Shown here: piece by piece, positions 21,664 to 29,265 of the stretch
Layout: the number at the start of each line of letters is the position of its first letter
Numbering within the stretch: the stretch's first letter is position 1
Source of the DNA: Aldehydirespirator sp965203635
Lineage (GTDB): Bacteria > Actinomycetota > Acidimicrobiia > Acidimicrobiales > Aldehydirespiratoraceae
Length of the DNA: 64,000 nucleotides
Direction: 5' to 3'
NCBI GenBank assembly: GCA_965203635.1
Contig: OZ241903.1
Location: 3,410,001 to 3,474,000, forward strand
Translations under genes and position numbers: made by a program
Notes under the pieces: model-generated
What the model saw: only the letters and a program-made list of their open reading frames with translations
Database searches by the model: none
Told to the model about the DNA's origin: nothing

Positions 21664-21885
21664 TCACGCGTCGGCACGCGCCTCGTCCAGCGCGGCGACC
21701 ACCTCGGCGATGGAGACCTCAAGGTCGGGGAGGTCCCGCAGCAGGGCTGCGTTCTCGGCTCGGCGGGTTGATTCCGCAAGCTCCCGCACAGCCATAGCAG
21801 AGACCGAGAGGCCCTCTCGCGCGGCCAGCAACTTGAGACGCTCCAGCACCTCGTCAGGGACATTTCGCACATATAGCGTACTCAT
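21664..21885 (-). CDS. vapB: VapB-type antitoxin
   Basis: 73-aa ribbon-helix-helix-like antitoxin: STLYVRNVPDEVLERLKLLA is the DNA-binding N-terminus, and the acidic end (DLPDLEVSIAEVVAALDEAR) would wrap the VapC groove. The ATG at 21885 is fixed by the promoter and operator just upstream. It precedes vapC as expected. Confidence 0.88.
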   Translation of the reverse strand: MSTLYVRNVPDEVLERLKLLAAREGLSVSAMAVRELAESTRRAENAALLRDLPDLEVSIAEVVAALDEARADA

Positions 21886-21893
21886 GTCGCAGT

Positions 21894-21929
21894 ATGCTAG
21901 CAGATAGCATGCATATTGCGCCCAGGCAA
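21894..21929 (-). promoter_or_regulatory. vapBC promoter and operator
   Basis: Minus strand: TTGCCT (21924-21929), 17-bp spacer, TATCTG (21901-21906). A palindrome ATGCTA-tctgc-TAGCAT (21894-21910) overlaps the -10 box and ends 8 bp before the vapB ATG, a good site for autorepression by the VapBC complex. Confidence 0.6.
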
Positions 21930-21966
21930 GGGACGGACTCGCAGGGCCGCAGCCGTGGCCGTCGGC

Positions 21967-21972
21967 TATACA
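21967..21972 (+). promoter_or_regulatory. Candidate -10 box for the SnoaL-like gene
   Basis: TATACA, 7 nt before the ATG at 21980, with no ribosome binding site: probably leaderless. Confidence 0.45.
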
Positions 21973-21979
21973 GACGCCC

Positions 21980-22519
21980 ATGATTGCCACGCCGCCGAGC
22001 CATACGACACCTTCCGATCCCGGGCTGGCCGAGGCCATGGCGTACGTGGAACTGCACCGTCTTGAGAGCCGCTATGCCGATGTGGTCACCCGCCGGGCCT
22101 GGGACGAGCTGGCCAGCATCGTGCTCCCCGATTGCCCCATCGTGGTGGACGTGCGCCATACGAAGTTCGAGCTCACCGGCCCCACCGAGTACGGCGAGTT
22201 CATAGACGGGGCGATCCAGCGCTTCTCGCTCTTCGAATTCGTGCTGCTGAACATGGTGTTCCGGATCGACGCCGGGCGCGGTGTCGCCGCGGCCCGGGTG
22301 TACATGCAGGAGATGCGCCAGAACGTCTCCGACGGGCGCCGCACCGACGCTTACGGCGTCTACCACGACCGTCTCGAACGCAGCGACGACGGCCGCTGGT
22401 GGTTCGCTCGGCGGCACTATCGCAGCTTCGCCCGAACCGCTGAGCCCCGGGTCGACGCGGACGTTTCCGTCTTTGACCTTCCGGTGATCCCGCTGGAGGA
22501 GATCCTGGGCGGCGACTAG
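21980..22519 (+). CDS. SnoaL-like / NTF2-fold protein
   Basis: 179 aa with the cone-shaped SnoaL/NTF2 pattern: helices LAEAMAYVELHRLESRYADV and AWDELASIVLPDC, then alternating strands (VVDVRHTKFELTG, VLLNMVFRIDAGRGVAAARV, WWFARRHYRSFAR). Families with this fold include ketosteroid isomerase, scytalone dehydratase and binding proteins, so no reaction can be assigned. Stands alone on the plus strand; its end overlaps the convergent GNAT gene by 4 bp. Confidence 0.75.
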   Translation: MIATPPSHTTPSDPGLAEAMAYVELHRLESRYADVVTRRAWDELASIVLPDCPIVVDVRHTKFELTGPTEYGEFIDGAIQRFSLFEFVLLNMVFRIDAGRGVAAARVYMQEMRQNVSDGRRTDAYGVYHDRLERSDDGRWWFARRHYRSFARTAEPRVDADVSVFDLPVIPLEEILGGD

Positions 22520-23097
22520 CACCCCTCGGCTCGGGTGCGGGCGAACACGAGCATCTGCGGGCCATCGGGCTCCCTGGACGGCTTCCGGGGCGCGTGCACT
22601 CTGCGGAGGCCGGCCCGGCGGGCAACCGCCACCGACGCAGGGTTGTCCGAGGCGATCTCGGCCATCACCGCCTCCAGCGGCCCCTCCGACAGCGCCCAGT
22701 CCACAACCAGCCGGACGGCTTCGCTCGCTCTGCCCTGACCCCTCCAGCCGCTTGCGATCCACCAGCCGACCAGCGCGGCCCGCCGTACCGGGTCGAGCTG
22801 GCTCAGCCCGACCTCCCCGATCACCGTTCCCGACGGCGGATCGGCGACGGCCATATCCACTGAGCGCCCCTCGGCCCAGTCCCGCCCGCGCCGGGAGATC
22901 CAGCTTGCGGCCGAAGCCTCGTCGGCGGGCTCGGGCACACTCAGCCGGTCCCGGATCACGGGATCGTGCCATGCCGCCACCAGTGCCGAAGCGTCTGTGA
23001 CGCGCCATGGCCGCAGCCGAGTGCTGGGGCCGGCGAGGTCAGGCACCGGCAGGACCATAGGGGCTGCCGGATCCGGTGAGCCTGCACCGCCGCTCAT
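22516..23097 (-). CDS. GNAT family N-acetyltransferase (RimJ/RimL type)
   Basis: 193 aa. Acetyl-CoA-binding motif A is GWWIASGWRGQGRASEAVRL, followed by VMAEIASDNPASVAVARRAG and the C-terminal strand. The N-terminal LRPWRVTDASALVAAWHDP is characteristic of the RimJ/RimL group that acetylates ribosomal proteins or small amines; the substrate is unknown. The ATG overlaps the nusB stop (ATGA), so it is a downstream passenger of the efp-nusB operon. Confidence 0.88.
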   Translation of the reverse strand: MSGGAGSPDPAAPMVLPVPDLAGPSTRLRPWRVTDASALVAAWHDPVIRDRLSVPEPADEASAASWISRRGRDWAEGRSVDMAVADPPSGTVIGEVGLSQLDPVRRAALVGWWIASGWRGQGRASEAVRLVVDWALSEGPLEAVMAEIASDNPASVAVARRAGLRRVHAPRKPSREPDGPQMLVFARTRAEGC

Positions 23098-23528
23098 GCC
23101 GGCGGATCGGATCCCCGCACTTCGTCGGCCACGGCTCGCAGCACGCCGTTGAGGAAGCGGGGAGACTCGGCGCTGCAGTACTGCGTGGCCAGGGCCACCG
23201 CCTCGGACAGCACGACGCCCGTCGGCACATCGTCGCGGCGGATCAGCTCCCAGGCCGCGATCCGGGCCAGCGTCCGGTCGACCACCGCGAGGCGCTCGAG
23301 GCGCCAGCCGACCAGGTGCCGCCGCAACAGATCGTCCACACTCTCGCGGTCGGCGTCCACCCCAAGAGCCAACTCCATGGCGTACTCCGACGGTGGCACC
23401 GCTCGACGGGCCAGCGCCTCGAAGGCGGAACCGCCGGCGATCTCGGCCTCGTAGAGCACCGCGAGGGCGTCCTCGCGAGCCTCCCGGCGGGTTCCGAAAC
23501 CGGGTACGGACGTACCGGATCCCGGCAC
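23094..23528 (-). CDS. nusB: Transcription antitermination protein NusB
   Basis: 144-aa all-helical RNA-binding protein that joins NusE on boxA of rRNA leaders. TRREAREDALAVLYEAEI, LARIAAWELI and PTGVVLSEAVALATQY are the three typical helices, and the end SPRFLNGVLRAVADEV is diagnostic. GTG start 12 bp after the efp stop. The efp-nusB pair is standard in Actinobacteria. Confidence 0.96.
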   Translation of the reverse strand: MPGSGTSVPGFGTRREAREDALAVLYEAEIAGGSAFEALARRAVPPSEYAMELALGVDADRESVDDLLRRHLVGWRLERLAVVDRTLARIAAWELIRRDDVPTGVVLSEAVALATQYCSAESPRFLNGVLRAVADEVRGSDPPA

Positions 23529-23540
23529 CGCGAGCCCCGC

Positions 23541-24104
23541 CTACGCCCGGGCGATGTAGGTGCCGGAGCGGGTGTCCACCTTCACCCGCTCCCCCGGCGA
23601 CACGAACAGCGGCACCTGCACGACCAGGCCCGTCTCCAGCGTGGCCGGCTTGGTGGCGCCCGACACCCGGTCGCCCTGTATGCCCGGCTCGGTCTCGGCG
23701 ATGGCCAGCTCCACCGCCGCGGGCAGGTCGGTCCCGACTATCTCGGCGCCGTGCATCAGCATCACCGCCACCGAGCCCTCCACCAGGAACCGGGCGGTGT
23801 CACCCAGCACCTCGGGAGGCACGGTGATCTGGTCATAGGACTCATTGTCCATGAAGACGAGGTTGTCGCCCTCCCGGTACAGCAGCTGCATCTCGCGCTT
23901 GTCGATGGTTGCTCGCTCCACCTTCTCGCCGGCCCGGAAGGTGCGGTCGACCACCGCTCCGGTGCGCGCGTTCTTGAGGGTGGTGCGCACGAAGGCATGG
24001 CCCTTGCCTGGTTTGACGTGCTGGAACTCCACGACGCTGAACAGGTTCCCGTCGAGGTCGAGAGTCATGCCGTTCTTCAGGTCGTTGGTCGTGATCGTGG
24101 GCAA
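23541..24104 (-). CDS. efp: Translation elongation factor P
   Basis: Relieves ribosome stalling at polyproline. 187 aa, three beta-barrel domains. The tip loop is KPGKGHAF with K34 in the position modified in E. coli; no modification genes (epmA, epmB) are in the window. The start is a TTG at 24104, supported by AAGGAGA 6 nt upstream. The next gene, nusB, starts 12 bp on. Confidence 0.97.
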   Translation of the reverse strand: MPTITTNDLKNGMTLDLDGNLFSVVEFQHVKPGKGHAFVRTTLKNARTGAVVDRTFRAGEKVERATIDKREMQLLYREGDNLVFMDNESYDQITVPPEVLGDTARFLVEGSVAVMLMHGAEIVGTDLPAAVELAIAETEPGIQGDRVSGATKPATLETGLVVQVPLFVSPGERVKVDTRSGTYIARA

Positions 24105-24156
24105 GTTCGTCTCCTTGTAGGTCCGTGACGGTCCCCGCCGGGGCCGCGGTGTCGTT

Positions 24157-25314
24157 CTACGCCGGTATCGGCACCACCGGAGTCTTCGGATAGAGCGTCA
24201 ACGGGCGGCACCCGTCGTCGGTGACGACCAGCAGGTCCTCCACCCTGGCGCCCCCGACCCCGGGAAAGTACACGCCGGGCTCGACGGTCAACACATTGCC
24301 GGGCTCGAGCACCGCGGTTGATCCCGACACCACCCTGGGCAACTCGTGAACGTCCAGCCCGACACCGTGTCCCGACCCGTGCACGAAAGCCTCGCCCATG
24401 CCGGCCTCCTCGATGACCGCGCGGCACACCCCGTCGATGTCGCCCGCCTTGACACCGGGACGCACCGCTTCGACCCCGGCCGACTGGCTGCGACCCACCA
24501 GCTCCAGCATGGCCTCGGCCCGCTCGTCGGGATCGCCCAGGACGAACGAGCGGGTCATGTCGCTGCGGTAGCCGTCCACCGTCGCGCCGACATCGACGAT
24601 CACGAGATCGCCGGCCTGGAACTCCCGGTCGGTTGGCCGGGCATGGGGAAGCGCGCTGTTGGGACCCGAAGCCACGATGGTGTCGTAGGCAGGGCCGGAC
24701 GCACCAGCGGCGCGGATGGCGTCGTCCAAGGTCTGCTGGATCTCGGCCTCGGTCACTCCCGGCCGCAGCATGGGCTCGGTCGCGGCCAGCGCCCCGTCCG
24801 CGATCCTCGCGGCCGCCTGCATGCGGGCCAGTTCGGCCGGGTCCTTAACGGCCCGCAGTTCCTCGACGGCCTCGGTGAGCGGCACCGTGGAGGCGTCCAC
24901 CGCCTCGCTCAGGCGGATCTGCTCGCTCCAGCGAATCTGCTCGCCCCAGGTAACAGTGTCCTCCAGGCCGAGCCGGGCCACGGCTCCGAGCCGCTCGGCC
25001 ACCGCGTGGGCGGCCCTGCGGGCCACGACCACCTCCACTTCGTCCGGGCAGCCGGCGTCCGCGAGCTGCGCAGGCGCCTGCTCGGCGTAGCGGGAGTCGG
25101 TTACGAGCAGGGCCTCGCCCGAGCCGAGCACCACCACGGTCCCGTTGGAGCCGGTGAAGCCGGTGAGCCACCTCACATTGGCCGGCTCGACGATCACGGC
25201 CGCGTCGACGCCCGAGTCGGCCAGACGGTCCCGGAGCCGGCCGAGGCGCCCGTCGACCCGAAGGGGCGGCAGGCTGTTCAGAGGCTGGGCGCACGGGCGG
25301 CTGTTCCCGCTCAT
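24157..25314 (-). CDS. pepQ: Xaa-Pro aminopeptidase / M24 family metallopeptidase
   Basis: 385-aa pita-bread metallopeptidase of the proline-dipeptidase type. An N-terminal creatinase-like domain (ADSGVDAAVIVEPANVRWL) precedes a catalytic domain whose five metal ligands are visible in IVDVGATVDGYRSDMTRSF (two Asp), HGSGHGVGLDVHE (His), LTVEPGVYFPG (Glu) and GGARVEDLLVV (Glu). The ATG at 25314 has GGAGG 8 nt upstream, which lies in a short duplication of the aroB 3' end. Usual neighbour of efp. Confidence 0.95.
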   Translation of the reverse strand: MSGNSRPCAQPLNSLPPLRVDGRLGRLRDRLADSGVDAAVIVEPANVRWLTGFTGSNGTVVVLGSGEALLVTDSRYAEQAPAQLADAGCPDEVEVVVARRAAHAVAERLGAVARLGLEDTVTWGEQIRWSEQIRLSEAVDASTVPLTEAVEELRAVKDPAELARMQAAARIADGALAATEPMLRPGVTEAEIQQTLDDAIRAAGASGPAYDTIVASGPNSALPHARPTDREFQAGDLVIVDVGATVDGYRSDMTRSFVLGDPDERAEAMLELVGRSQSAGVEAVRPGVKAGDIDGVCRAVIEEAGMGEAFVHGSGHGVGLDVHELPRVVSGSTAVLEPGNVLTVEPGVYFPGVGGARVEDLLVVTDDGCRPLTLYPKTPVVPIPA

Positions 25315-25407
25315 CGAACGGCCTCCAGCGCGTCTCGCGCCGCGCCGCACGCCACAGCCGACAACCACGGACCCGGATCGCTCACCGAACGGCCTCCAGT
25401 GCGTCTC
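25315..25407. repeat. Short direct duplication of the aroB 3' end
   Basis: 22-bp segments at 25315-25336 and 25386-25407 differ at one base (71 bp apart). The right one encodes the last residues of AroB (DALEAVR and stop); the left one supplies the pepQ ribosome binding site. Confidence 0.6.
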
Positions 25408-26404
25408 TCAGCACCGGAGCGGGCACGCCTACCACCGGCTCCACTCCCCGGTCGGAGTCGAGCACCAAGGTGACCCCGTCGACGGCCTTCTTGTCCCGGC
25501 CGAACAGCGCCAGCAGTTCGTCGTCGTCGAGCACCGCCGGCAGCCGGTCTCCAAGGCCGTAGCCGGACACCACCCGGCGGTGGGCGGCCACCCGCTCGGA
25601 GTCGATGCGACCCATCCGGAGGGCCACCTCAGCCGCGTACACGAGACCGACGGCCACCGCCTCGCCGTGGCGCAGGTCGTAGCGTCCTGCCGTCTCGATG
25701 GCGTGGGCCAGAGTGTGGCCGTAGTTGAGGATGGCCCGCCGGCCTCCCTCACGCTCGTCGGCCGCCACTACCTCGGCCTTGATGCGCACTGCGGCGGCGA
25801 TCCTGGAATCGGTGTCGAGAGAGTCGAGGTCGTCGCCACCCAAGAAGTGGTACTTGGCGAGCTCACCCTGGCCGCTGCGCAGCTCCCGGGGCGGCAGCGT
25901 GGCCAGCGTCTCGGTGTCGCACAGAACGGCGTGAGGCTGCCAGAACGCGCCGACGAGGTTCTTGCCCTCCGGCAGGTTGACTCCGGTCTTGCCGCCGATG
26001 GCGGCGTCCACCTGGGCCAGCAGCGTGGTGGCCACCGAGACATAGCGGATGCCGCGGTGGTAGACGGCGGCCACGAAGCCCGCCAGGTCGGTGACCACTC
26101 CCCCGCCGACGGCCACGACCACATCGGACCGGGTGAAGCCCGCTTGCGACATCGCCCGGCAGAGCCGCTCGACCTCGCTCAGCGACTTGGCCTCCTCGCC
26201 GTCGGCAACGGTGAACACCGACTGGTCGAGGCCGCTGTCGACGGTCCAGCCGATATTCGACTGGGTGATCACCGCGGCCCGGCGCGCGCCGGGCGGCATC
26301 ACCGAGCCGAGCCGGGCCCGCACTCCCGCGCCCACATGGACGTCGTAGGAGCGGTCGCCCAGCGCGACGGTCACAACATGGGCTTGCGAAGCGTACGGCG
26401 GCAC
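25382..26404 (-). CDS. aroB: 3-Dehydroquinate synthase
   Basis: Second step of the shikimate pathway, NAD- and metal-dependent. 340 aa. NAD-binding AVGGGVVTDLAGFVAAVYHR, GGKTGVNLPEGKNLVGAF, and metal ligands in GELAKYH, NYGHTLAHAIE and HGEAVAVG. The GTG at 26404 has TAGGCT 7 nt upstream and no Shine-Dalgarno sequence. Upstream is aroE with a 45-bp gap; the aroC and aroK genes that usually separate them in Actinobacteria are not here. Confidence 0.97.
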   Translation of the reverse strand: MPPYASQAHVVTVALGDRSYDVHVGAGVRARLGSVMPPGARRAAVITQSNIGWTVDSGLDQSVFTVADGEEAKSLSEVERLCRAMSQAGFTRSDVVVAVGGGVVTDLAGFVAAVYHRGIRYVSVATTLLAQVDAAIGGKTGVNLPEGKNLVGAFWQPHAVLCDTETLATLPPRELRSGQGELAKYHFLGGDDLDSLDTDSRIAAAVRIKAEVVAADEREGGRRAILNYGHTLAHAIETAGRYDLRHGEAVAVGLVYAAEVALRMGRIDSERVAAHRRVVSGYGLGDRLPAVLDDDELLALFGRDKKAVDGVTLVLDSDRGVEPVVGVPAPVLRDALEAVR

Positions 26405-26409
26405 CCAAG

Positions 26410-26438
26410 AGAGCCTACCGACGCGCCGGTAAGGCTCT
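26410..26438 (-). promoter_or_regulatory. Palindrome overlapping the aroB -10 box
   Basis: AGAGCCTACCG and CGGTAAGGCTCT form an 11-bp stem with one bulged base around a 6-nt loop. The aroB TAGGCT box (26412-26417) lies in one arm. It could be an operator, or an attenuator-type hairpin in aroE read-through transcripts; no T-run follows. Confidence 0.5.
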
Positions 26439-26449
26439 GGACGGCTCCG

Positions 26450-27319
26450 CTACAGCACGCCGGCCGGCCCGCCCGTGACCACAGCCTGGCGCATCACATC
26501 CACCGGCGCCTCGATGCCGGTCCACAGCTCGAATGCCGCCGCGGCCTGGTACACCAGCATCGACAGGCCATTGTGAGCCTCCACGCCCTGGTGCCGCAGA
26601 GCGGCCAGCCAGGCCGTCTCCAGCGGCTCGTACACCAGGTCCACCACCACCTGGCCCGGCCTCAACAGGGTCGGGTCGCAGGGCATGTCGCCTCGCTTCG
26701 GATCGGCCGAAGAGCCCGCTCCCATGCCCACCGAGGTCGCGTTGACCACGAGGTCGGCACCCGCGATGTCGTCGATCGAGCCGACCCGGCCCGGCTGTCC
26801 CGCCCGCGGCGTCGCATTGGCAACGGCCGCCGCGGCCTGCGCTCTGGCGGGTGTGCGGTTGATCACGGCGATATCGACCGCTCCGGCGGCGGCCAGCCCC
26901 CAAGCCACGGCCCGGGCGGCTCCGCCGCCGCCCAACAGCGCTACCCGAATGCCGTCGGGACCGATCCCGGCATCGGCCCGCAGACCGGCAATGAAGCCGG
27001 CCGCGTCGGTGTTGGCGGCCCGGAGCCGTCCGTCGCCCAGCGGCCGAATGCAGTTGGCCGCGCCGAGCACCTCCACCTCGTCGTCACGCACGCCCGCGGC
27101 CTCGGCCACTTCGGCCTTGAGCGGCATGGTGACCGACAGTCCCGCCAGCTGAAGCACCCGCATCGCCTCCAGGGCGGCCTCCCCGCCCCCCGCCGGCACC
27201 TCGAACGCGGTGAACACCCAGTCGATGCCCGTCGCCGCGAAGGCCGCATTGTGGATGGCGGGCGAGCGCGAGTGGCGCACCGGGTCGCCGATCACCGCCG
27301 CCACCCTCCGTCCCGGCAT
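26450..27319 (-). CDS. aroE: Shikimate dehydrogenase
   Basis: NADPH-dependent reduction of dehydroshikimate. 289 aa. Substrate site GDPVRHSRSPAIHNAAF near the start and SVTMPLKAEV with the catalytic Lys; the cofactor loop is ALLGGGGAARAVAWGLA, and the C-terminal GLSMLVYQAAAAFELWTG closes the site. The ATG shares a base with the mltG stop (TGATG). The mltG-aroE order is common in Actinobacteria. Confidence 0.96.
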   Translation of the reverse strand: MPGRRVAAVIGDPVRHSRSPAIHNAAFAATGIDWVFTAFEVPAGGGEAALEAMRVLQLAGLSVTMPLKAEVAEAAGVRDDEVEVLGAANCIRPLGDGRLRAANTDAAGFIAGLRADAGIGPDGIRVALLGGGGAARAVAWGLAAAGAVDIAVINRTPARAQAAAAVANATPRAGQPGRVGSIDDIAGADLVVNATSVGMGAGSSADPKRGDMPCDPTLLRPGQVVVDLVYEPLETAWLAALRHQGVEAHNGLSMLVYQAAAAFELWTGIEAPVDVMRQAVVTGGPAGVL

Positions 27320-28845
27320 CAGCAGTACTCGAGCTCTCGGCAGACTTGCACGTACTCCAGATGCTCCTCGTAGGTCACCGAGAAGCGATGGGCGCCTCGC
27401 ACCCCTCCCTCATCGGTGCGGACGTAGAACAGCCAGTCGCCGTCGGCGGGTTGCAGCGCGGCCTCCAGGGACGCCTCGCCCGGCGCCGATATCGGCGTGG
27501 GGGGCAGGCCGGTCACCACCCGAGTGTTCCAGGGCGACTCCCGGCGGATGTCGGCGGAGGTGAGATCGGCACACGACTTGGCCGCGGCGTAGCAGGCGGT
27601 GGCGTCGATGTCGAGGCGCATGCCCTCAGCCAGCCGGTTGTAGATGACCCGCGCGATCTTGGCCCGGTCCTCGGAGACCTGAGCCTCCTCCTCGATGAGG
27701 CTGGCCACGATGACCACGTCGTAGGGCACCAGGCCCAGCTCCACGAGGTCGGGATGGAGTCCGGGATCCTCCAACAGGCGAGCGAAGCGGCGATCGAACT
27801 CGTCGGAGAGGCGCAGCAGGAAACCGTGCTCGTCGGCGAGGTCGTCGGCGTTGATGTCGTAGGTGGCCGGGAAGAGCATGCCTTCGAGGCTCCTCACCGG
27901 AGCGTCTTCGGGCAGGTACGACGCCTCCCGCACCAGCGACACGTAGGCCGCCTCCAGGTCCTCCCACTCGAAGGCCGGATTCTCCTCCAGGAGGCGCACA
28001 GCCATCTCGCTCCAGCGAAGACCCTCGGGAATGCGCACGATCTCGAACACCTCGGGCAGAGGCCCGGAATCGAACACGGTGCGCACCGACGCGAAGTCCA
28101 TGTTCTCCCAGAGGATGTAGTCGCCCGCCTCCACCGCCACGACCGTGTCGCATCCCAGGAACCCGGCGATGGTCAGCTCACCGTCGCAGCGCAGCCAGTA
28201 GCGGAAGACGGTGGCGTTGGAGATGACCCCCGAGCTCTGGAGCTCACCGGCGATCTCATTCACCGACGCTCCCTGGGGAATGGTCAGCTCGACCGCGTCG
28301 CCCGGAAGCCCCTCCGGCGTGATCTGAGCGTCCACCCAGCCGTAGATGCGCCCCCGGACCCATCCCACCGCCAGCACCAGCACCACGACCAGCACCACCA
28401 GGCGGGCGAACCCACCCCAGAAGGGGCGATAGCGGACCCAGTTGCGGTCGTCGGCGTCATAGACGGGATCGACAATGAAGTCGTCGTTGTCGAGTTCCTC
28501 CTCCACCACGACCATCGAGCCCTGGTCGACCGTTGACCAGCCGCCCCGGGCGGCGACGACGCTCTGCTCATCGCGGCGGGCCGCCTTGCGCGCCGCCTTC
28601 TTGGGACGCTTCCTAGGAGGCTGGGGCGCCGCCTTAGGACGGGCCGCCGCCCTCGGACGGGGCGCCGCCTTCGGACGAGAGGCCGCCTTCGGACGGGCCG
28701 CCGCCCTCGGACGGGGCGCCGCCTTCGGACGGGAGGCCGCCTTCGGACGGGACGCCGCCTTAGGACGGGACGCGCCATCAGGACGCCCCGTGATGAAGTT
28801 CGACAGCTTTGACGGGCGTCGAGCGCCCTGACCGTGGTCAGCCAC
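27319..28845 (-). CDS. mltG: Endolytic peptidoglycan transglycosylase MltG with repetitive basic N-terminus
   Basis: Cuts nascent glycan strands and sets their length. 508 aa, against ~340 in E. coli. Residues 25-74 are about eight copies of the hexapeptide SRPKAA and variants, then a Lys/Arg-rich stretch and an acidic linker (EEELDNDDFIVDP). One membrane span (about 145-163) puts this region in the cytoplasm and the YceG domain outside; the catalytic Glu is E385 in ASLIEEEAQ. Overlaps ruvX by 8 bp and aroE by 1 bp. Confidence 0.95.
   Translation of the reverse strand: MADHGQGARRPSKLSNFITGRPDGASRPKAASRPKAASRPKAAPRPRAAARPKAASRPKAAPRPRAAARPKAAPQPPRKRPKKAARKAARRDEQSVVAARGGWSTVDQGSMVVVEEELDNDDFIVDPVYDADDRNWVRYRPFWGGFARLVVLVVVLVLAVGWVRGRIYGWVDAQITPEGLPGDAVELTIPQGASVNEIAGELQSSGVISNATVFRYWLRCDGELTIAGFLGCDTVVAVEAGDYILWENMDFASVRTVFDSGPLPEVFEIVRIPEGLRWSEMAVRLLEENPAFEWEDLEAAYVSLVREASYLPEDAPVRSLEGMLFPATYDINADDLADEHGFLLRLSDEFDRRFARLLEDPGLHPDLVELGLVPYDVVIVASLIEEEAQVSEDRAKIARVIYNRLAEGMRLDIDATACYAAAKSCADLTSADIRRESPWNTRVVTGLPPTPISAPGEASLEAALQPADGDWLFYVRTDEGGVRGAHRFSVTYEEHLEYVQVCRELEYC
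28624..28771. repeat. 18-bp tandem repeat inside mltG
   Basis: About eight 18-bp units related to GCCGCCTTCGGACGGGAG, in frame, encoding SRPKAA/PRPRAA/ARPKAA. A 54-bp higher-order unit occurs twice. Likely variable in copy number between strains. Confidence 0.85.
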
Positions 28846-29260
28846 GGGGCATACCGGCGTCGAGCCAGGACTGGAGCATCACCGCAGCCGCCACCTGGTC
28901 GACAACACCGCGCCTCTGCGGTCCCTTCATCTGCTGCTCCATGAGGCTCCGTTCCGCGATGACGGTCGTCAACCGCTCATCGTAGGAAACGACAGGCACC
29001 TCCAGGAGCCTCTCGAGACGGGCTGTCTCGGCACGGGCAGTCCGAGCGGCCGGCCCCTCGGAGCCGTCGAGGGAGATCGGCAGCCCGACCACCACGATCT
29101 CGGCCTCCCACTGGTGCACCTGATCGGCGATGGCCTGCAGATCGCGGTCGGGATCGCCCGTGCGGACGAGCGTCTCGACCGGAGTGGCCACCGTTCCGGC
29201 CGAGTCGCACAGGGCCACACCGACCCGGCGCTCGCCCAGATCGAGCCCCAGGGCCCGCAC
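28838..29260 (-). CDS. ruvX: Putative pre-16S rRNA nuclease (YqgF/RuvX)
   Basis: 140-aa RNase H-fold nuclease for 16S rRNA 5' end maturation. GLDLGERRVGVALCD holds the first catalytic Asp (D7), VVVGLPISLDGSEG the second strand, and YDERLTT plus the D in VVDQVAAAVML complete the site. Lies 5 bp after alaS and overlaps mltG by 8 bp, in the conserved alaS-ruvX-mltG order. Confidence 0.96.
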   Translation of the reverse strand: MRALGLDLGERRVGVALCDSAGTVATPVETLVRTGDPDRDLQAIADQVHQWEAEIVVVGLPISLDGSEGPAARTARAETARLERLLEVPVVSYDERLTTVIAERSLMEQQMKGPQRRGVVDQVAAAVMLQSWLDAGMPRG

Positions 29261-29265
29261 TGCGG

